Source of the DNA: Actinoplanes philippinensis
GTDB taxonomy: Bacteria; Actinomycetota; Actinomycetes; Mycobacteriales; Micromonosporaceae
Assembly (NCBI RefSeq): GCF_900113015.1
Contig: NZ_FONV01000002.1
Span: forward strand, 1-64,000
DNA: 64,000 bases
Direction: 5' to 3'
The position numbers and the translations under genes are program-made. Below, piece by piece: positions 25,324-34,042 of the stretch; position 1 is the first letter of the stretch, and each line of letters opens with the position of its first letter. The notes beneath the pieces are model-generated. The model made no database searches. It saw only the letters and a program-made list of their open reading frames with translations, and had not been told where the DNA came from.

Positions 25324-25525
25324 GGGCGCGGCGGGCCGGACGAGCAGGCCGGGCACGGCGGGCCGGACGAGCAGGCCGGGCACGGCGGGCCGGACGAGCA
25401 GGCCGGGCACGGCGGGCCGGACGGGCAGGCCGGGCACGGCGGGCAGGCCGGGCACGGCGGGCAGGCCGGGCACGGCGGGCAGGCCGGGCACGGCGAGACC
25501 GGGCGCGGCAGGCCGGGCGCGGCGA
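25324..25525. repeat. Compound tandem repeat (27-bp then 18-bp units) between convergent genes
   Basis: Four 27-bp units (25324-25350, 25351-25377, 25378-25404, 25405-25431) with few differences, then three 18-bp units (25432-25449, 25450-25467, 25468-25485) derived by losing nine internal bases, then three shorter degenerate units to about 25525. Each unit starts GGGCACGGCGGGC or close to it. It fills most of the 311-base gap between the methyltransferase stop (25216) and the GT4 stop (25528); 25217-25323 contains related degenerate G/C-rich sequence and no supported gene. Unit lengths are multiples of three, so long frames run through it by chance. Confidence 0.9.
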
Positions 25526-25527
25526 GG

Positions 25528-26661
25528 CTAGCGACGGGCGGGCGTTGTCGCCGTGGCCTCGTTGTAGAGGGATTCCAGCCGGCGGGTCTGGGTCTGCAGG
25601 TCGAAGTGGGCGGTGACGTGCTCGCGGGCCTGCGTCCCCATCCGGTGTCGCAGTTCGGCGTCGCCGAGCAGCCGGGCGGCGGAGGCGGCCAGGCCGGCCG
25701 GGTCGGCTTCGGGGGTGAGCAGTCCGGTCCGTCCGTCGAGGACCGCTTCGGGGATGCCGCTGTGGCGGGTCGCGATGACCGGCAGCCCCAGGGCGGCGGC
25801 TTCGAGGATGGTGGTGGGCAGTCCTTCGGTGTCGCCGTCGGGCGCGGTCTTCGACGGGGCGGCGAGCATCCGGGATTCGGCGAGGTGGCGCTGGACCGAC
25901 TCGGGGGGCTGGCTGCCGACGAAGGTGGCGTCGACACGGAGGCGTTCGGCGAGGGCCCGCATGTCGGCCAGGAGCGGGCCGTCGCCGATGAGGACGGCGC
26001 GCGGCCGGGGGCTGTCCAGCCGGGACAGGGCGGTGAGCAGGTCGTCGACGCCTTTCTTGGCGACGAACCGTCCGACGAACGCCACGTCCCAGCGTTTCGG
26101 GACGATCGGAACGGCCGGGGGTACGGCTACTCCGGTGTAGTGGACGCGGATCTTCGCGGGGTCGGCGCCGCACGCTTCGGCGCGGTCGCGGATGACCTCG
26201 GAGACGGCGAGGACCAGGGCGGCCCGGTCGAAGACGGCGCGCAGGTTGCGGCGGTAGCGCAGTCCGTGCAGGCCGGAACTCTGTGGCTGCCGGGTGACGT
26301 CGTGGCCGTGGCAGGTGACGATCAGGGGGATGCCCAGCCGGCGGGCGCTGTGGCTGACCAGCCAGCCGTCGCCGCCGAAGTGGGCGTGGACGAGTTCCGG
26401 CCGGATCCGGGCGAGGACGGCACGCAGCCGCGGTGAGGTGCCGCTGAGCCGCAGGCCGAGGAATTCGCGGCGCCCGGCGGGCCCGTCCGGGAAGGCGATG
26501 ACGTCGTCGGGCCGGGACAGCGCCGAGTCGATCCGGGTGGCGCCCACGTAGGTCGGCGACCAGCCGGTCAGGGCGTCGCCCTGGGCGCGGACGAAGGTCT
26601 CCGAGCCGAGCAGCATGGCGCTGCGCCAGATCGCCACCCGCCGTGTCACGTCAGGCGACAT
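25528..26661 (-). CDS. Glycosyltransferase family 4
   Basis: 377 residues, GT-B fold. N-terminal acceptor half: V-H-A-H-F-G-G-D-G-W and T-C-H-G-H-D-V. C-terminal donor half: V-G-R-F-V-A-K-K-G-V-D-D-L-L and the E-G-L-P-T-T-I-L-E-A-A-A-L-G-L-P-V-I-A-T segment with the E-x7-E motif of retaining GT4 enzymes. Similar to WcaL/colanic-acid-type transferases. It acts at the cytoplasmic face on a polysaccharide precursor. Its start overlaps the GT2 gene's end by 11 bases, so both are one transcript. The gene's 3' end lies against the tandem-repeat block. Confidence 0.9.
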   Translation of the reverse strand: MSPDVTRRVAIWRSAMLLGSETFVRAQGDALTGWSPTYVGATRIDSALSRPDDVIAFPDGPAGRREFLGLRLSGTSPRLRAVLARIRPELVHAHFGGDGWLVSHSARRLGIPLIVTCHGHDVTRQPQSSGLHGLRYRRNLRAVFDRAALVLAVSEVIRDRAEACGADPAKIRVHYTGVAVPPAVPIVPKRWDVAFVGRFVAKKGVDDLLTALSRLDSPRPRAVLIGDGPLLADMRALAERLRVDATFVGSQPPESVQRHLAESRMLAAPSKTAPDGDTEGLPTTILEAAALGLPVIATRHSGIPEAVLDGRTGLLTPEADPAGLAASAARLLGDAELRHRMGTQAREHVTAHFDLQTQTRRLESLYNEATATTPARR

Positions 26662-27631
26662 CGACCGGCTCGGGGGTGGCGGTGGGGGTCTCGGCGGCGG
26701 AGCGGCGGCCCACCACGAGGTCGCGCAGGCGTGCCCGTACGGCCGGGGGCAGTGCCCAGATCTGCAGGTGGGTGAGGTAGTCGAGCGCTCCGGGCCGGCC
26801 GTGGCGGCGCGCCTCGGCGAGGAGTTCCCGGAAGTGGCGGCCCTCGCGTCCGGGGGCGGCCATCGAGCTCATCACGCTGAGGGTGAACGCGGCGTACGCC
26901 CGTGGGGTGAACAGGTGCCGGTTGTCGCGCAGCCATTCGAGCTGTTCGTCGTACGGGTTCTGCAGGCTGATCCGCTCCCGGTCCTCGTCCTGGTGCCAGA
27001 GTACGAGCGGCTCCTCGGCGTAGAGCAGCTCCACCCCGTCCTCGCGGATGGCCCGCAGCGCCCAGTCGAGTTCCTGCTGGCGGCGCAGCCCGACGGTGAA
27101 CGGCACCCGGCGCAGCAGGTCGGTGGGGGCCATGATGGTGGACGTCTGGATGAAGCCGTCGCCGTAGAAGAGGCCGCGCCGGACGGTGAAGTACTCGCTG
27201 AGCGGTTCGCCGGTGGCGGGCAGGCGGCGGGGCATGACCGAGTCGGCGCGGGGTGTCCGGTTGATCAGCCGGGTGGCGACGATCGGGTGGGTGGCAGTGG
27301 AGCCGGCGGCCAGCGCCAGCTGCTTCTCGATCTTGTGGGGCAGCCATTCGTCGTCGTCGTCGAGCAGGGCCACGAACCGGCCGCGGGCCTCGGCGGCGCC
27401 GACGTTGCGGGCGTGCGGGGCGCGGCCGCGTTCGGGGAGGACGACGACGCGCAGCCGGTCGTCGCCGACGGCGGCGAGAGCGGTGGTGGTGTCGTCGTCG
27501 GGACCGTCGACCACGACGATCACCTCGAGGTCGCGATGCGTCTGCGCGAGCGCGCTGCGGACGGCGCGAACGGCCAGGTCCGGGCGGTTGCACGTGGGGA
27601 TGACGACGCTGACGTCCGGGTGTGCAGGCAT
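26651..27631 (-). CDS. Glycosyltransferase family 2
   Basis: 326 residues, GT-A fold. V-S-V-V-I-P-T-C-N-R-P-D-L and V-V-D-G-P-D-D-D-T at the N-terminus bind the nucleotide; A-L-L-D-D-D-D-E-W-L-P provides the metal-binding D-x-D region (about residue 92). The C-terminal half (about 200-310) is helical with W-H-Q-D-E-D-R. It is inverting by family and probably adds a sugar to a surface glycan in the same pathway as the downstream GT4 gene. The ATG lies about 240 bases from the divergent ATPase gene, leaving space for two promoters. Confidence 0.9.
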   Translation of the reverse strand: MPAHPDVSVVIPTCNRPDLAVRAVRSALAQTHRDLEVIVVVDGPDDDTTTALAAVGDDRLRVVVLPERGRAPHARNVGAAEARGRFVALLDDDDEWLPHKIEKQLALAAGSTATHPIVATRLINRTPRADSVMPRRLPATGEPLSEYFTVRRGLFYGDGFIQTSTIMAPTDLLRRVPFTVGLRRQQELDWALRAIREDGVELLYAEEPLVLWHQDEDRERISLQNPYDEQLEWLRDNRHLFTPRAYAAFTLSVMSSMAAPGREGRHFRELLAEARRHGRPGALDYLTHLQIWALPPAVRARLRDLVVGRRSAAETPTATPEPVDVA

Positions 27632-27860
27632 GAGTCGGCTCGCTTGGGCAGGGGCGCCACCAGGGGCGGGCGCGGCCGGGCGTGATCCACTCGAAGCTAT
27701 GGGCGGTGGGCGGCGCGGCCGTTAATGCCGGACACCGCCCAGACGAGCAACATGGTGACGGGCGGCGCACAGATGCCGAACGAAGGGTTGCGCGCACGGA
27801 ACCGGCGGGTGCGCGCCTGCCCAGGAGCCCGAACACGAGATGAAGCTACTTTTGGGCGAT

Positions 27861-27866
27861 TAGTCT
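27861..27866 (+). promoter_or_regulatory. Probable -10 element (TAGTCT) of a leaderless ATPase transcript
   Basis: TAGTCT followed by seven bases and the GTG at 27874; the surrounding stretch (27840-27866) is AT-richer than the rest of the intergenic DNA. Confidence 0.5.
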
Positions 27867-27873
27867 CGATCGG

Positions 27874-30378
27874 GTGGAACAGGTGACGCTGGCGCCGGTG
27901 GCGGGCCTGAGCGAGGCGGAGGCCGACGCGAGGCTGCGGCGCGGCGAGGCGAACACCGCCGTGCAGGGCGGCTCCCGCGGTTATGCCGAGATCCTGCGGA
28001 CCAACGTCTTCTCGTTCTTCAACCTGATCCTCTTCGTGATCGGCGCCGCTCTGCTGAGCCTGGGGCAGTACAGCGACGCCCTGATCAGCGTCGGCCTGGG
28101 CCTGATCAACGCGGTGATCAGCGCGGCCCAGGAGATCCGGGCCAAGCGCAAGCTGGACCGGCTGCAGCTGCTGGACCGGGCCGGGGTGCTGGTGGTCCGG
28201 GACGGCCGGGAGGTCGAGGTCGCCCCGGACCGGGTGGTACGCGGCGACGTGCTCCGGGTCCGGCCGGGCGACCAGATCGTGGTGGACGGCCCGCTGCTCG
28301 ACGGGGGCCGCCTGGAGGCCGACGAGTCGCTGCTGACCGGCGAGTCCGACCCGGTCGTCAAGCACCCCGGCGACGAGCTGCGCTCGGGCAGCCTGTGCGT
28401 GGCCGGGGACGGGCATCAGCAGGCGCGTGACGTGGGCCCGCACAGCTACGCGGGCCGGCTGACCGCGGAGGCGCGGCGGGCCACCACCGACCGGACGCCG
28501 CTGCAGCGCAGCATCGAGTTCATCGTGCGGCTGGTGATGGCGCTGACCGCGCTGATGAGCGGGTGCATCCTGGCGCAGGCGGCGCTGGAGGGCTTCAGCG
28601 TGCTGCGGGTCGTCCAGATCACCGCGGTGCTGTCTGGTCTCGTACCCTATGGTCTGTTTTTTCTCATCGCCCTGGCCTACACGGCCGGCGCCGTGCGGAT
28701 CGCCCGGTGTGGCGCGCTCGTGCAGCAGGTCAACGCGGTCGAGTCGGTCAGCAACGTGGACGTGGTCTGCACCGACAAGACCGGCACCCTGACCACCGGC
28801 GAGCTGACGCTGGAGGAGATCGTCCCGCTCGGCGAGCACCAGTACAACGAGGCCGCGGAGGCGCTGGGCGGGCTCGCGCACAACGCCACCACCGCCAACC
28901 TGACCGCCCTGGCGATCGGCGGGGCGCTGGGCGGGCCGATCTGGGCGGTCCGCGACGAGGTGCCGTTCTCGTCGTCGCTGCGCTGGTCCGGGATGGTCAC
29001 CGAGACCGGCACGTGGGTGCTGGGCGCCCCGGACGCGCTGGCCGGCCGGCTGCGGCAGCAGGTGGAGGCCGCCGTGGTGGCCGAGCGGGCCGGGCGGGGG
29101 CTGCGGGTGCTGCTGCTGGCGCGGACCGAGGAGCCGGAGGCGGGCCTGCGCGACGCGGCGGGGCGGCCGGACCTGCCGATGCTGGAGGCGGTGGCGCTGG
29201 CCGTGCTCGCCGACGAGCTGCGCGAGGACGTCGTCGCGACGGCAGCTCGGCTCCGGGCCGACGGGGTGGAGCTGAAGGTGCTGTCCGGCGACGATCCACG
29301 GACCGTCGCGGCGATCGCCGCCCGCGCCGGGATCGGCGACGGCGAGCCGGTTCCCGGTACGGAGCTGGACGGCCTCGACGATCCGTCGCTGGACCGGCTG
29401 GTCGCCCGGACCGCCGTGTTCGGCCGGGTCGCGCCGGAGCACAAGGAGCGCGTCGTCCGGTCGCTGCGCCGGCAGGGCCGCTACGTGGCGATGATCGGCG
29501 ACGGGGTCAACGACGCCCGCGCGCTCAAGCAGGCGCACGTCGGCGTGGCGATGCGCAGCGGCAGCGCGGTGACCCGGGACGTCGCCGACATCGTGCTGGT
29601 CGACGACGACTTCTCGGCGCTGCCACCGGCCCAGCACGAGGGCCGGAGGATCATCAACGGCATCGGGATCTCGCTGTACGTCTTCCTGGCACGCGTGGCC
29701 AGCCAGGGCCTGGTCATCCAGGCCGTGACGATGCTGCAGCTGGGGTTCCCGTACTCGCCGACGCAGGTGGGCCTGACCATGTTCACGGTCGGCATCCCCA
29801 CGGTGTTCCTCACGTTCTGGGCCGGTCGCGGACGGCCCGACCCGTACCTGCTGCGCAACCTGGTCCGGTTCGTGGTCCCGGCGTCGGTGGTGACCGCGAC
29901 CTTCGGCACGGCGATCTACACGGCTCTGTACAGCATGATCTCGCACGGGTTCGGGCCCGGCCGCGCCCCGGAGCGGATCGTCCGCGAGTTCGAGCAGTAC
30001 ACCGGCCTGACGTACGGGGTGGACGCCGACTTCACCACGGCGTCGGCGACGATCCTGGCGCAGACCGGCCTGTCGACGTTCTTCTGCTTCGCGTCGTTCC
30101 TGCTCATCCTGTTCCTGGCGCCACGGTCCCGGGCGTTCGCCGCGTGGACCGCCCCGACCGGCGACAAGCGCCCGGCGCTGCTGGTGCTGGGCCTGTGTGT
30201 GGCGTTCAGCGCGGTCCTGTGCGTACCGGTGCTGTGGAACTATTTCGGACTGATCGGCCCGTCCAAGCCGGTGTTCTTCGTGGTCCTGCCCGCGCTGATC
30301 CTCTGGTATGTCACGTTGACCGTGGTCTTCCGGTTCCGTCTCTTCGACCGGCTGCTCGGACTCGGCGAACCTCGCTGA
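27874..30378 (+). CDS. P-type cation ATPase, CtpE-like (likely Ca2+/Mg2+)
   Basis: 834 residues. Actuator domain with L-L-T-G-E-S; transmembrane helix M4 with S-G-L-V-P-Y-G-L-F-F; phosphorylation site D-K-T-G-T-L-T-T (Asp near 306); hinge G-D-G-V-N-D-A (about 545). There is no N-terminal metal-binding domain and no CPC motif, excluding copper/zinc type IB pumps. The G-L-V-P-x-G-L-F M4 motif and overall order resemble mycobacterial CtpE, a calcium transporter. The C-terminal portion has about six membrane segments. The transcript appears leaderless. It precedes the DUF4832 gene by 43 bases and may be co-transcribed. Confidence 0.9.
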   Translation: MEQVTLAPVAGLSEAEADARLRRGEANTAVQGGSRGYAEILRTNVFSFFNLILFVIGAALLSLGQYSDALISVGLGLINAVISAAQEIRAKRKLDRLQLLDRAGVLVVRDGREVEVAPDRVVRGDVLRVRPGDQIVVDGPLLDGGRLEADESLLTGESDPVVKHPGDELRSGSLCVAGDGHQQARDVGPHSYAGRLTAEARRATTDRTPLQRSIEFIVRLVMALTALMSGCILAQAALEGFSVLRVVQITAVLSGLVPYGLFFLIALAYTAGAVRIARCGALVQQVNAVESVSNVDVVCTDKTGTLTTGELTLEEIVPLGEHQYNEAAEALGGLAHNATTANLTALAIGGALGGPIWAVRDEVPFSSSLRWSGMVTETGTWVLGAPDALAGRLRQQVEAAVVAERAGRGLRVLLLARTEEPEAGLRDAAGRPDLPMLEAVALAVLADELREDVVATAARLRADGVELKVLSGDDPRTVAAIAARAGIGDGEPVPGTELDGLDDPSLDRLVARTAVFGRVAPEHKERVVRSLRRQGRYVAMIGDGVNDARALKQAHVGVAMRSGSAVTRDVADIVLVDDDFSALPPAQHEGRRIINGIGISLYVFLARVASQGLVIQAVTMLQLGFPYSPTQVGLTMFTVGIPTVFLTFWAGRGRPDPYLLRNLVRFVVPASVVTATFGTAIYTALYSMISHGFGPGRAPERIVREFEQYTGLTYGVDADFTTASATILAQTGLSTFFCFASFLLILFLAPRSRAFAAWTAPTGDKRPALLVLGLCVAFSAVLCVPVLWNYFGLIGPSKPVFFVVLPALILWYVTLTVVFRFRLFDRLLGLGEPR

Positions 30379-30421
30379 TCATTTGTCTCAGGTACGGGCG
30401 GGGCGAGCCGACTGTCGGCCC

Positions 30422-31744
30422 ATGCGTTCGTTCCTCGGCCGGGCCGGCACCGCGGCCGCCGCCCTCGTCGTGCTCCTGCCCGGAGCGGCCCACGCGGCCG
30501 TGGCGGCGCCCGCCACCATGGTCACCCGTCTCTATCCGAAGTCGGAGGCGGTCTTCGCCAACCCGGGCCGCGGCTTCTTCACCTACACCGAGACGCACCT
30601 GCTCGCCGACGGGTCGGGGTACGTGCCGCTGGACGCCGCAGCGCTGGCCGAGGCACGGACCACGGAGAGCCGCAGCCTCGTCTTCCGCATCTTCTACCTG
30701 GAGAAGTACCAGAGCACCGACACGATCAGCCGCGAGGACCGGCAGCTGATCCGGGACGACTTCACCGCTGCCCGGGCCGCCGGGGTGAAGATGGTGGTCC
30801 GGTTCGCGTACACCGCGGAGTCCGACCAGGACGCCACCCCGGAGCGCACGGTGCGGCACATCGCGCAGCTCGGGCAGATCGTCGCGGCGAACGCGGACGT
30901 GGTCACAGCCGTGCAGGCGGGGTTCATCGGGCAGTGGGGCGAGTGGTATTACACCGCCCACTTCACCCGGACCGACTGGCAGGACCGGCGGCGGGTCCTG
31001 TCGGCGCTGTTCGCGGCGATCCCGGCGACCGTGCCGATCCAGGTGCGAACCCCGCAGATGAAGCGGCGGCTGGCGCCGAACGCGACCCGGCTCGGCATCC
31101 ACGACGACTGTTTCCTGGCCGGGGACGACGACTACGGCACCTACACCGCCGACGACCGGGAGTGGCTTGCCGCGCAGGGGCCGTCCACTCTCGTCGGCGG
31201 CGAGACCTGCGATCCGTCGCAGCGGTCCGGGTGGGACAACGCGAACGACGAGATGGCCGCCTACCACTGGACCTACCTGAACCCGTCGTTCCACGAGGGT
31301 GTCCTGGAGTCGTGGGGCGAGGCCGGGCGGGACGAGGCGGCCCGGCGTCTCGGTTACCGGATCCGGCTGCTCAAGTCGGACCTGCCGGCGTCGGCCAAGG
31401 CGGGCACGCGGACGACCGCGCAGATCATCATGGTCAACGAGGGGTACGCGGCGCCGCTGCAGAATCGTCCGGTGCGCCTGGTCATCACCTCGGGCACGCG
31501 CAGCCAGTACATCGGACTCCGCGCCGACCTGCGTACCTGGACGCCCGGTAAGGCGATCATCCTGAAAGCCGACTTCACCGTGCCGGGGGCGCCCGGGACG
31601 TACCCCCTGTCGCTGAGCCTGCCCGACCCGATGGTCAAGCTCGCCGCGACGCCCGCCTACGCCGTCCGGCTCGCCAACGACGGTGTGTGGGACGAGACCA
31701 CCGGCCGCAACTCGCTCGGTGTCTCCCTTGTCGTTACCCGTTGA
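30422..31744 (+). CDS. Secreted DUF4832/DUF4874 domain protein
   Basis: 440 residues from ATG 30422. A signal peptide ends at A-H-A-A (about residue 26). The protein has F-A-N-P-G-R-G-F-F-T-Y (the DUF4874 opening), a barrel-like region with V-V-R-F-A-Y and Q-A-G-F-I-G-Q-W-G-E-W-Y-Y, and the DUF4832 C-terminal part from about residue 220 with W-x-Y-L-N-P-S-F-H-E-G-V-L. These domains look like a TIM-barrel glycosidase fold with an attached beta-sandwich; a role in extracellular carbohydrate binding or cleavage is inferred. A strong terminator follows two bases after the stop. Confidence 0.88.
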   Translation: MRSFLGRAGTAAAALVVLLPGAAHAAVAAPATMVTRLYPKSEAVFANPGRGFFTYTETHLLADGSGYVPLDAAALAEARTTESRSLVFRIFYLEKYQSTDTISREDRQLIRDDFTAARAAGVKMVVRFAYTAESDQDATPERTVRHIAQLGQIVAANADVVTAVQAGFIGQWGEWYYTAHFTRTDWQDRRRVLSALFAAIPATVPIQVRTPQMKRRLAPNATRLGIHDDCFLAGDDDYGTYTADDREWLAAQGPSTLVGGETCDPSQRSGWDNANDEMAAYHWTYLNPSFHEGVLESWGEAGRDEAARRLGYRIRLLKSDLPASAKAGTRTTAQIIMVNEGYAAPLQNRPVRLVITSGTRSQYIGLRADLRTWTPGKAIILKADFTVPGAPGTYPLSLSLPDPMVKLAATPAYAVRLANDGVWDETTGRNSLGVSLVVTR

Positions 31745-31745
31745 A

Positions 31746-31797
31746 GGAGACCCGGCCGGCTGTCATGGGGGGCCATGGACAGCCGGCCGGGGTCTCC
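31746..31797. terminator. Strong bidirectional terminator
   Basis: GGAGACCCGGCCGGCTGTC (31746-31764) pairs with 31778-31797 over 19 bases with one bulged G; loop of 13. It separates the convergent DUF4832 and CotH genes. Confidence 0.85.
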
Positions 31798-31823
31798 CCC
31801 CGGTCACCCGGCGACGGAACCGG

Positions 31824-33362
31824 TCACCCGGTGATGAACTCGTGGGTGGCCAGGAACCCGGTGCGCTCCCGGATCAGCGTGGTCAGGTTCTCGGCCTCGC
31901 TCGCGACGGCCGCGGTGTCGGCGCCGCCGACGGTGCCGATGACCTTCGTGATCGCGGTGATCGTGTTGAGCGCCGCGGCGTTGCCGTAGATCTCGTTGAA
32001 CAGCTCCCGGTACGCCGCCCGGTACTCGTCCTGGTAGGCGGCGCTGGCCAGGAACCGTTCCTTGAGCTTGTGGCCGCTCATGAAGCCACCCCGGCCGCCC
32101 TGCGGCATCGGCATGCCCTCCGGCGGCTGGAGGTCACCGCCGCCCGGGAAGCCACCGCCGCCACGCATCCCGCCGCCGCCCATGCTCACCGACTGGGCCG
32201 GGTCCTGGGTGGCCGAGCCGGACAGGGTCAGGTTGTAGTCCCAGCCCACGACCGAGAACCGTTTGGTGTCCAGGTCGTACCAGAGGTAGTAGTTGCGGCC
32301 GGGGCCCGCCATGTCGTCGAAGTTGACGAGCAGGTTCTGGGTGGCGACGTAACGGGCGAACGACGCGACGTCGACGTGCTCCCCGAGCCCGGCGTCGAAC
32401 TCGGCGTCGCTCGCGCTGTTCACCCACCGGATCAGGTCGATGACCGGCTGGAGGTCCTGACTGCCCTTCAGGTTGATCTGCTTGAAGTCGTCGGCGTACT
32501 CCGTCGGGTCGTCGCCCTGGTCGGTGAACTGGCTACCGGCCAGGCTCTTGTAGAGCACGCCCCGGTGGCCGGTGGCGCTGGCGACGGTGCCGGCGAACTC
32601 GTCGTCGGGGTGCTCCACCAGCAGCCGGGCGGTGGTGGGGCGGTCGTTGACGGTGAAGCTCGTGTAGGCGTACCGCTGAGTGATCTCACCGGCCGCCGCG
32701 AGAACGTTGAGCGAGACCGCCTCGTTGAGCACCGCCGCGCCTCCGCCCATGCCGCCGACCCGCACCGCGATCTCGCGGTGTCCCTGATAACGCCGGCCCT
32801 CGACGAACTCGTCGAAGCGGATCAGCCAGGGCAGCGTCTCCGGTTCCTCGGCCTTCAGCGAGGCACGCCCGCCGCCCATGAAGCCACCCGGCCGGGCGCC
32901 GCCGCCCTGTGGCGCGGCACCGCCTTGCGGACCGCCCTGCCGCGCGCCGCCGAAGCCGCCGCGCTGCCGCGACTGGCCGTTCCGGGTGACGCTCTGCAGC
33001 GTCGAGTTGCCCTTGAGCCGGATCCCGACGCTCGGGATGACCGTCCCGTCCAGGGTCAGATCGGCCTCCAGGTACTCCTTCTCGTTGTCGTCCCAGAACG
33101 CGTCGAGCACCCGCTGGTAGTCGTCGTCGTGGAAGGTCAGCTTGACGCTGTGCGCGGTGGTTGCGTCGAACAGGTCGGTGGTCCCGGCGATGTCCACCGT
33201 CACCTCGTCGCCGTTCTCGTCGCCGGCGCTGGTGACCAGTGGCGCGACCCGGACGGTGCTGAACACCACGGCGAACGCCAGCAGGGTCGCCGCGCAGGTG
33301 GCGAGCAGTTTCCAGTAGTGCCGGACCCGTACCGGGATCCGGTGTACCAGCCGCCGCTTCAT
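31824..33362 (-). CDS. CotH-family kinase-like protein, membrane anchored
   Basis: 512 residues. One N-terminal membrane helix (about 18-38), then an extracellular CotH domain: I-P-S-V-G-I-R-L-K-G-N-S-T, F-V-E-G-R-R-Y-Q-G, N-L-L-V-N-F-D-D-M, N-Y-Y-L-W-Y-D and V-V-G-W-D-Y-N. Spore coat CotH is an atypical protein kinase. The DD near 335 and D-Y-N near 375 fit its metal/catalytic region. Two Gly/Gln/Pro-rich insertions (about residues 125-165 and 395-425, including R-G-G-x-G) interrupt the domain. Last gene of a VTC-DUF4956-CotH operon; the start abuts the previous stop. Confidence 0.9.
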   Translation of the reverse strand: MKRRLVHRIPVRVRHYWKLLATCAATLLAFAVVFSTVRVAPLVTSAGDENGDEVTVDIAGTTDLFDATTAHSVKLTFHDDDYQRVLDAFWDDNEKEYLEADLTLDGTVIPSVGIRLKGNSTLQSVTRNGQSRQRGGFGGARQGGPQGGAAPQGGGARPGGFMGGGRASLKAEEPETLPWLIRFDEFVEGRRYQGHREIAVRVGGMGGGAAVLNEAVSLNVLAAAGEITQRYAYTSFTVNDRPTTARLLVEHPDDEFAGTVASATGHRGVLYKSLAGSQFTDQGDDPTEYADDFKQINLKGSQDLQPVIDLIRWVNSASDAEFDAGLGEHVDVASFARYVATQNLLVNFDDMAGPGRNYYLWYDLDTKRFSVVGWDYNLTLSGSATQDPAQSVSMGGGGMRGGGGFPGGGDLQPPEGMPMPQGGRGGFMSGHKLKERFLASAAYQDEYRAAYRELFNEIYGNAAALNTITAITKVIGTVGGADTAAVASEAENLTTLIRERTGFLATHEFITG

Positions 33363-34040
33363 CTACAGGTCCGTCTGGTCGTACCCGGTCAGGACCGTGA
33401 CCCGCTGCCCGCCGGTGCGTTCGCCGAGCCTGCCGATCAGCTCGCCGGGTTCGGTGCCCTTCTTCAGCCGGACCGTGTACATCAGCTCGGTCAGCGCGCC
33501 GCCCCGGATCGACTCGATGCTGATCAGTTCGAACTCGCTGGTCAGCGAGATCAGCACGTCCTGGATGTTCTGCGTGTAGTTGCCGTCCGGCGGCACCTGC
33601 ACCTTGACGACCTGCCGCTGCACGTTGGACGCGAACCAGTTGAACCGGAACATCACCAGGATGATCAGGCTGATCGCGACCGCGGCCACGATCGCCAGGG
33701 TGTAGAAGCGGGTGCCGGCGGCCATGCCCACGCCCATCACCAGGAAGATGAACCCGACGTCGCGGGTCTCCTTGATCGCGTTCCGGAACCGGACCACCGA
33801 CAGGGCGCCGACCAGCGCGAACGCCCGGGCGATGTTGGAGCCGACGACCAGCATGATCAGCGCGATCAGCATGCCGAGGATGACCAGCGTCTGCACGTAC
33901 GACTGGGAGTACGACACGTTGCGGTGGGTGAACCGGTACACCCAGGCGATGAACGCGCTGAGCACGAACGACAGGGACAGCGCGATAGCGATGTCACCGA
34001 CGCTGAACGTGCCGGACAGGTCCTGTACTTCGAAGGGCAT
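33363..34040 (-). CDS. DUF4956 integral membrane protein
   Basis: 225 residues. Four membrane segments (about 15-35, 50-70, 75-90 and 105-130) with the conserved S-V-V-R-F-R-N-A-I-K-E-T-R-D, then a soluble ferredoxin-like C-terminal domain (about 140-225). DUF4956 genes are repeatedly found between VTC-type polyphosphate polymerase and CotH genes, as here. The function is unknown; a membrane partner or regulator of the polymerase is inferred. Two bases separate it from the VTC gene. Confidence 0.9.
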   Translation of the reverse strand: MPFEVQDLSGTFSVGDIAIALSLSFVLSAFIAWVYRFTHRNVSYSQSYVQTLVILGMLIALIMLVVGSNIARAFALVGALSVVRFRNAIKETRDVGFIFLVMGVGMAAGTRFYTLAIVAAVAISLIILVMFRFNWFASNVQRQVVKVQVPPDGNYTQNIQDVLISLTSEFELISIESIRGGALTELMYTVRLKKGTEPGELIGRLGERTGGQRVTVLTGYDQTDL

Positions 34041-34042
34041 GG

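Noticed and set aside
25258..25491. A P-G-L-P-A-V repeat ORF (minus strand) and Gly/His repeat frames on the + strand in the tandem-repeat block
   Set aside because: Unit lengths are multiples of three, so open frames in several directions are expected; no ribosome site and no distinct coding signal.
25324..25525. Possible CRISPR array
   Set aside because: The units are contiguous with no unique spacers, and there are no cas genes.
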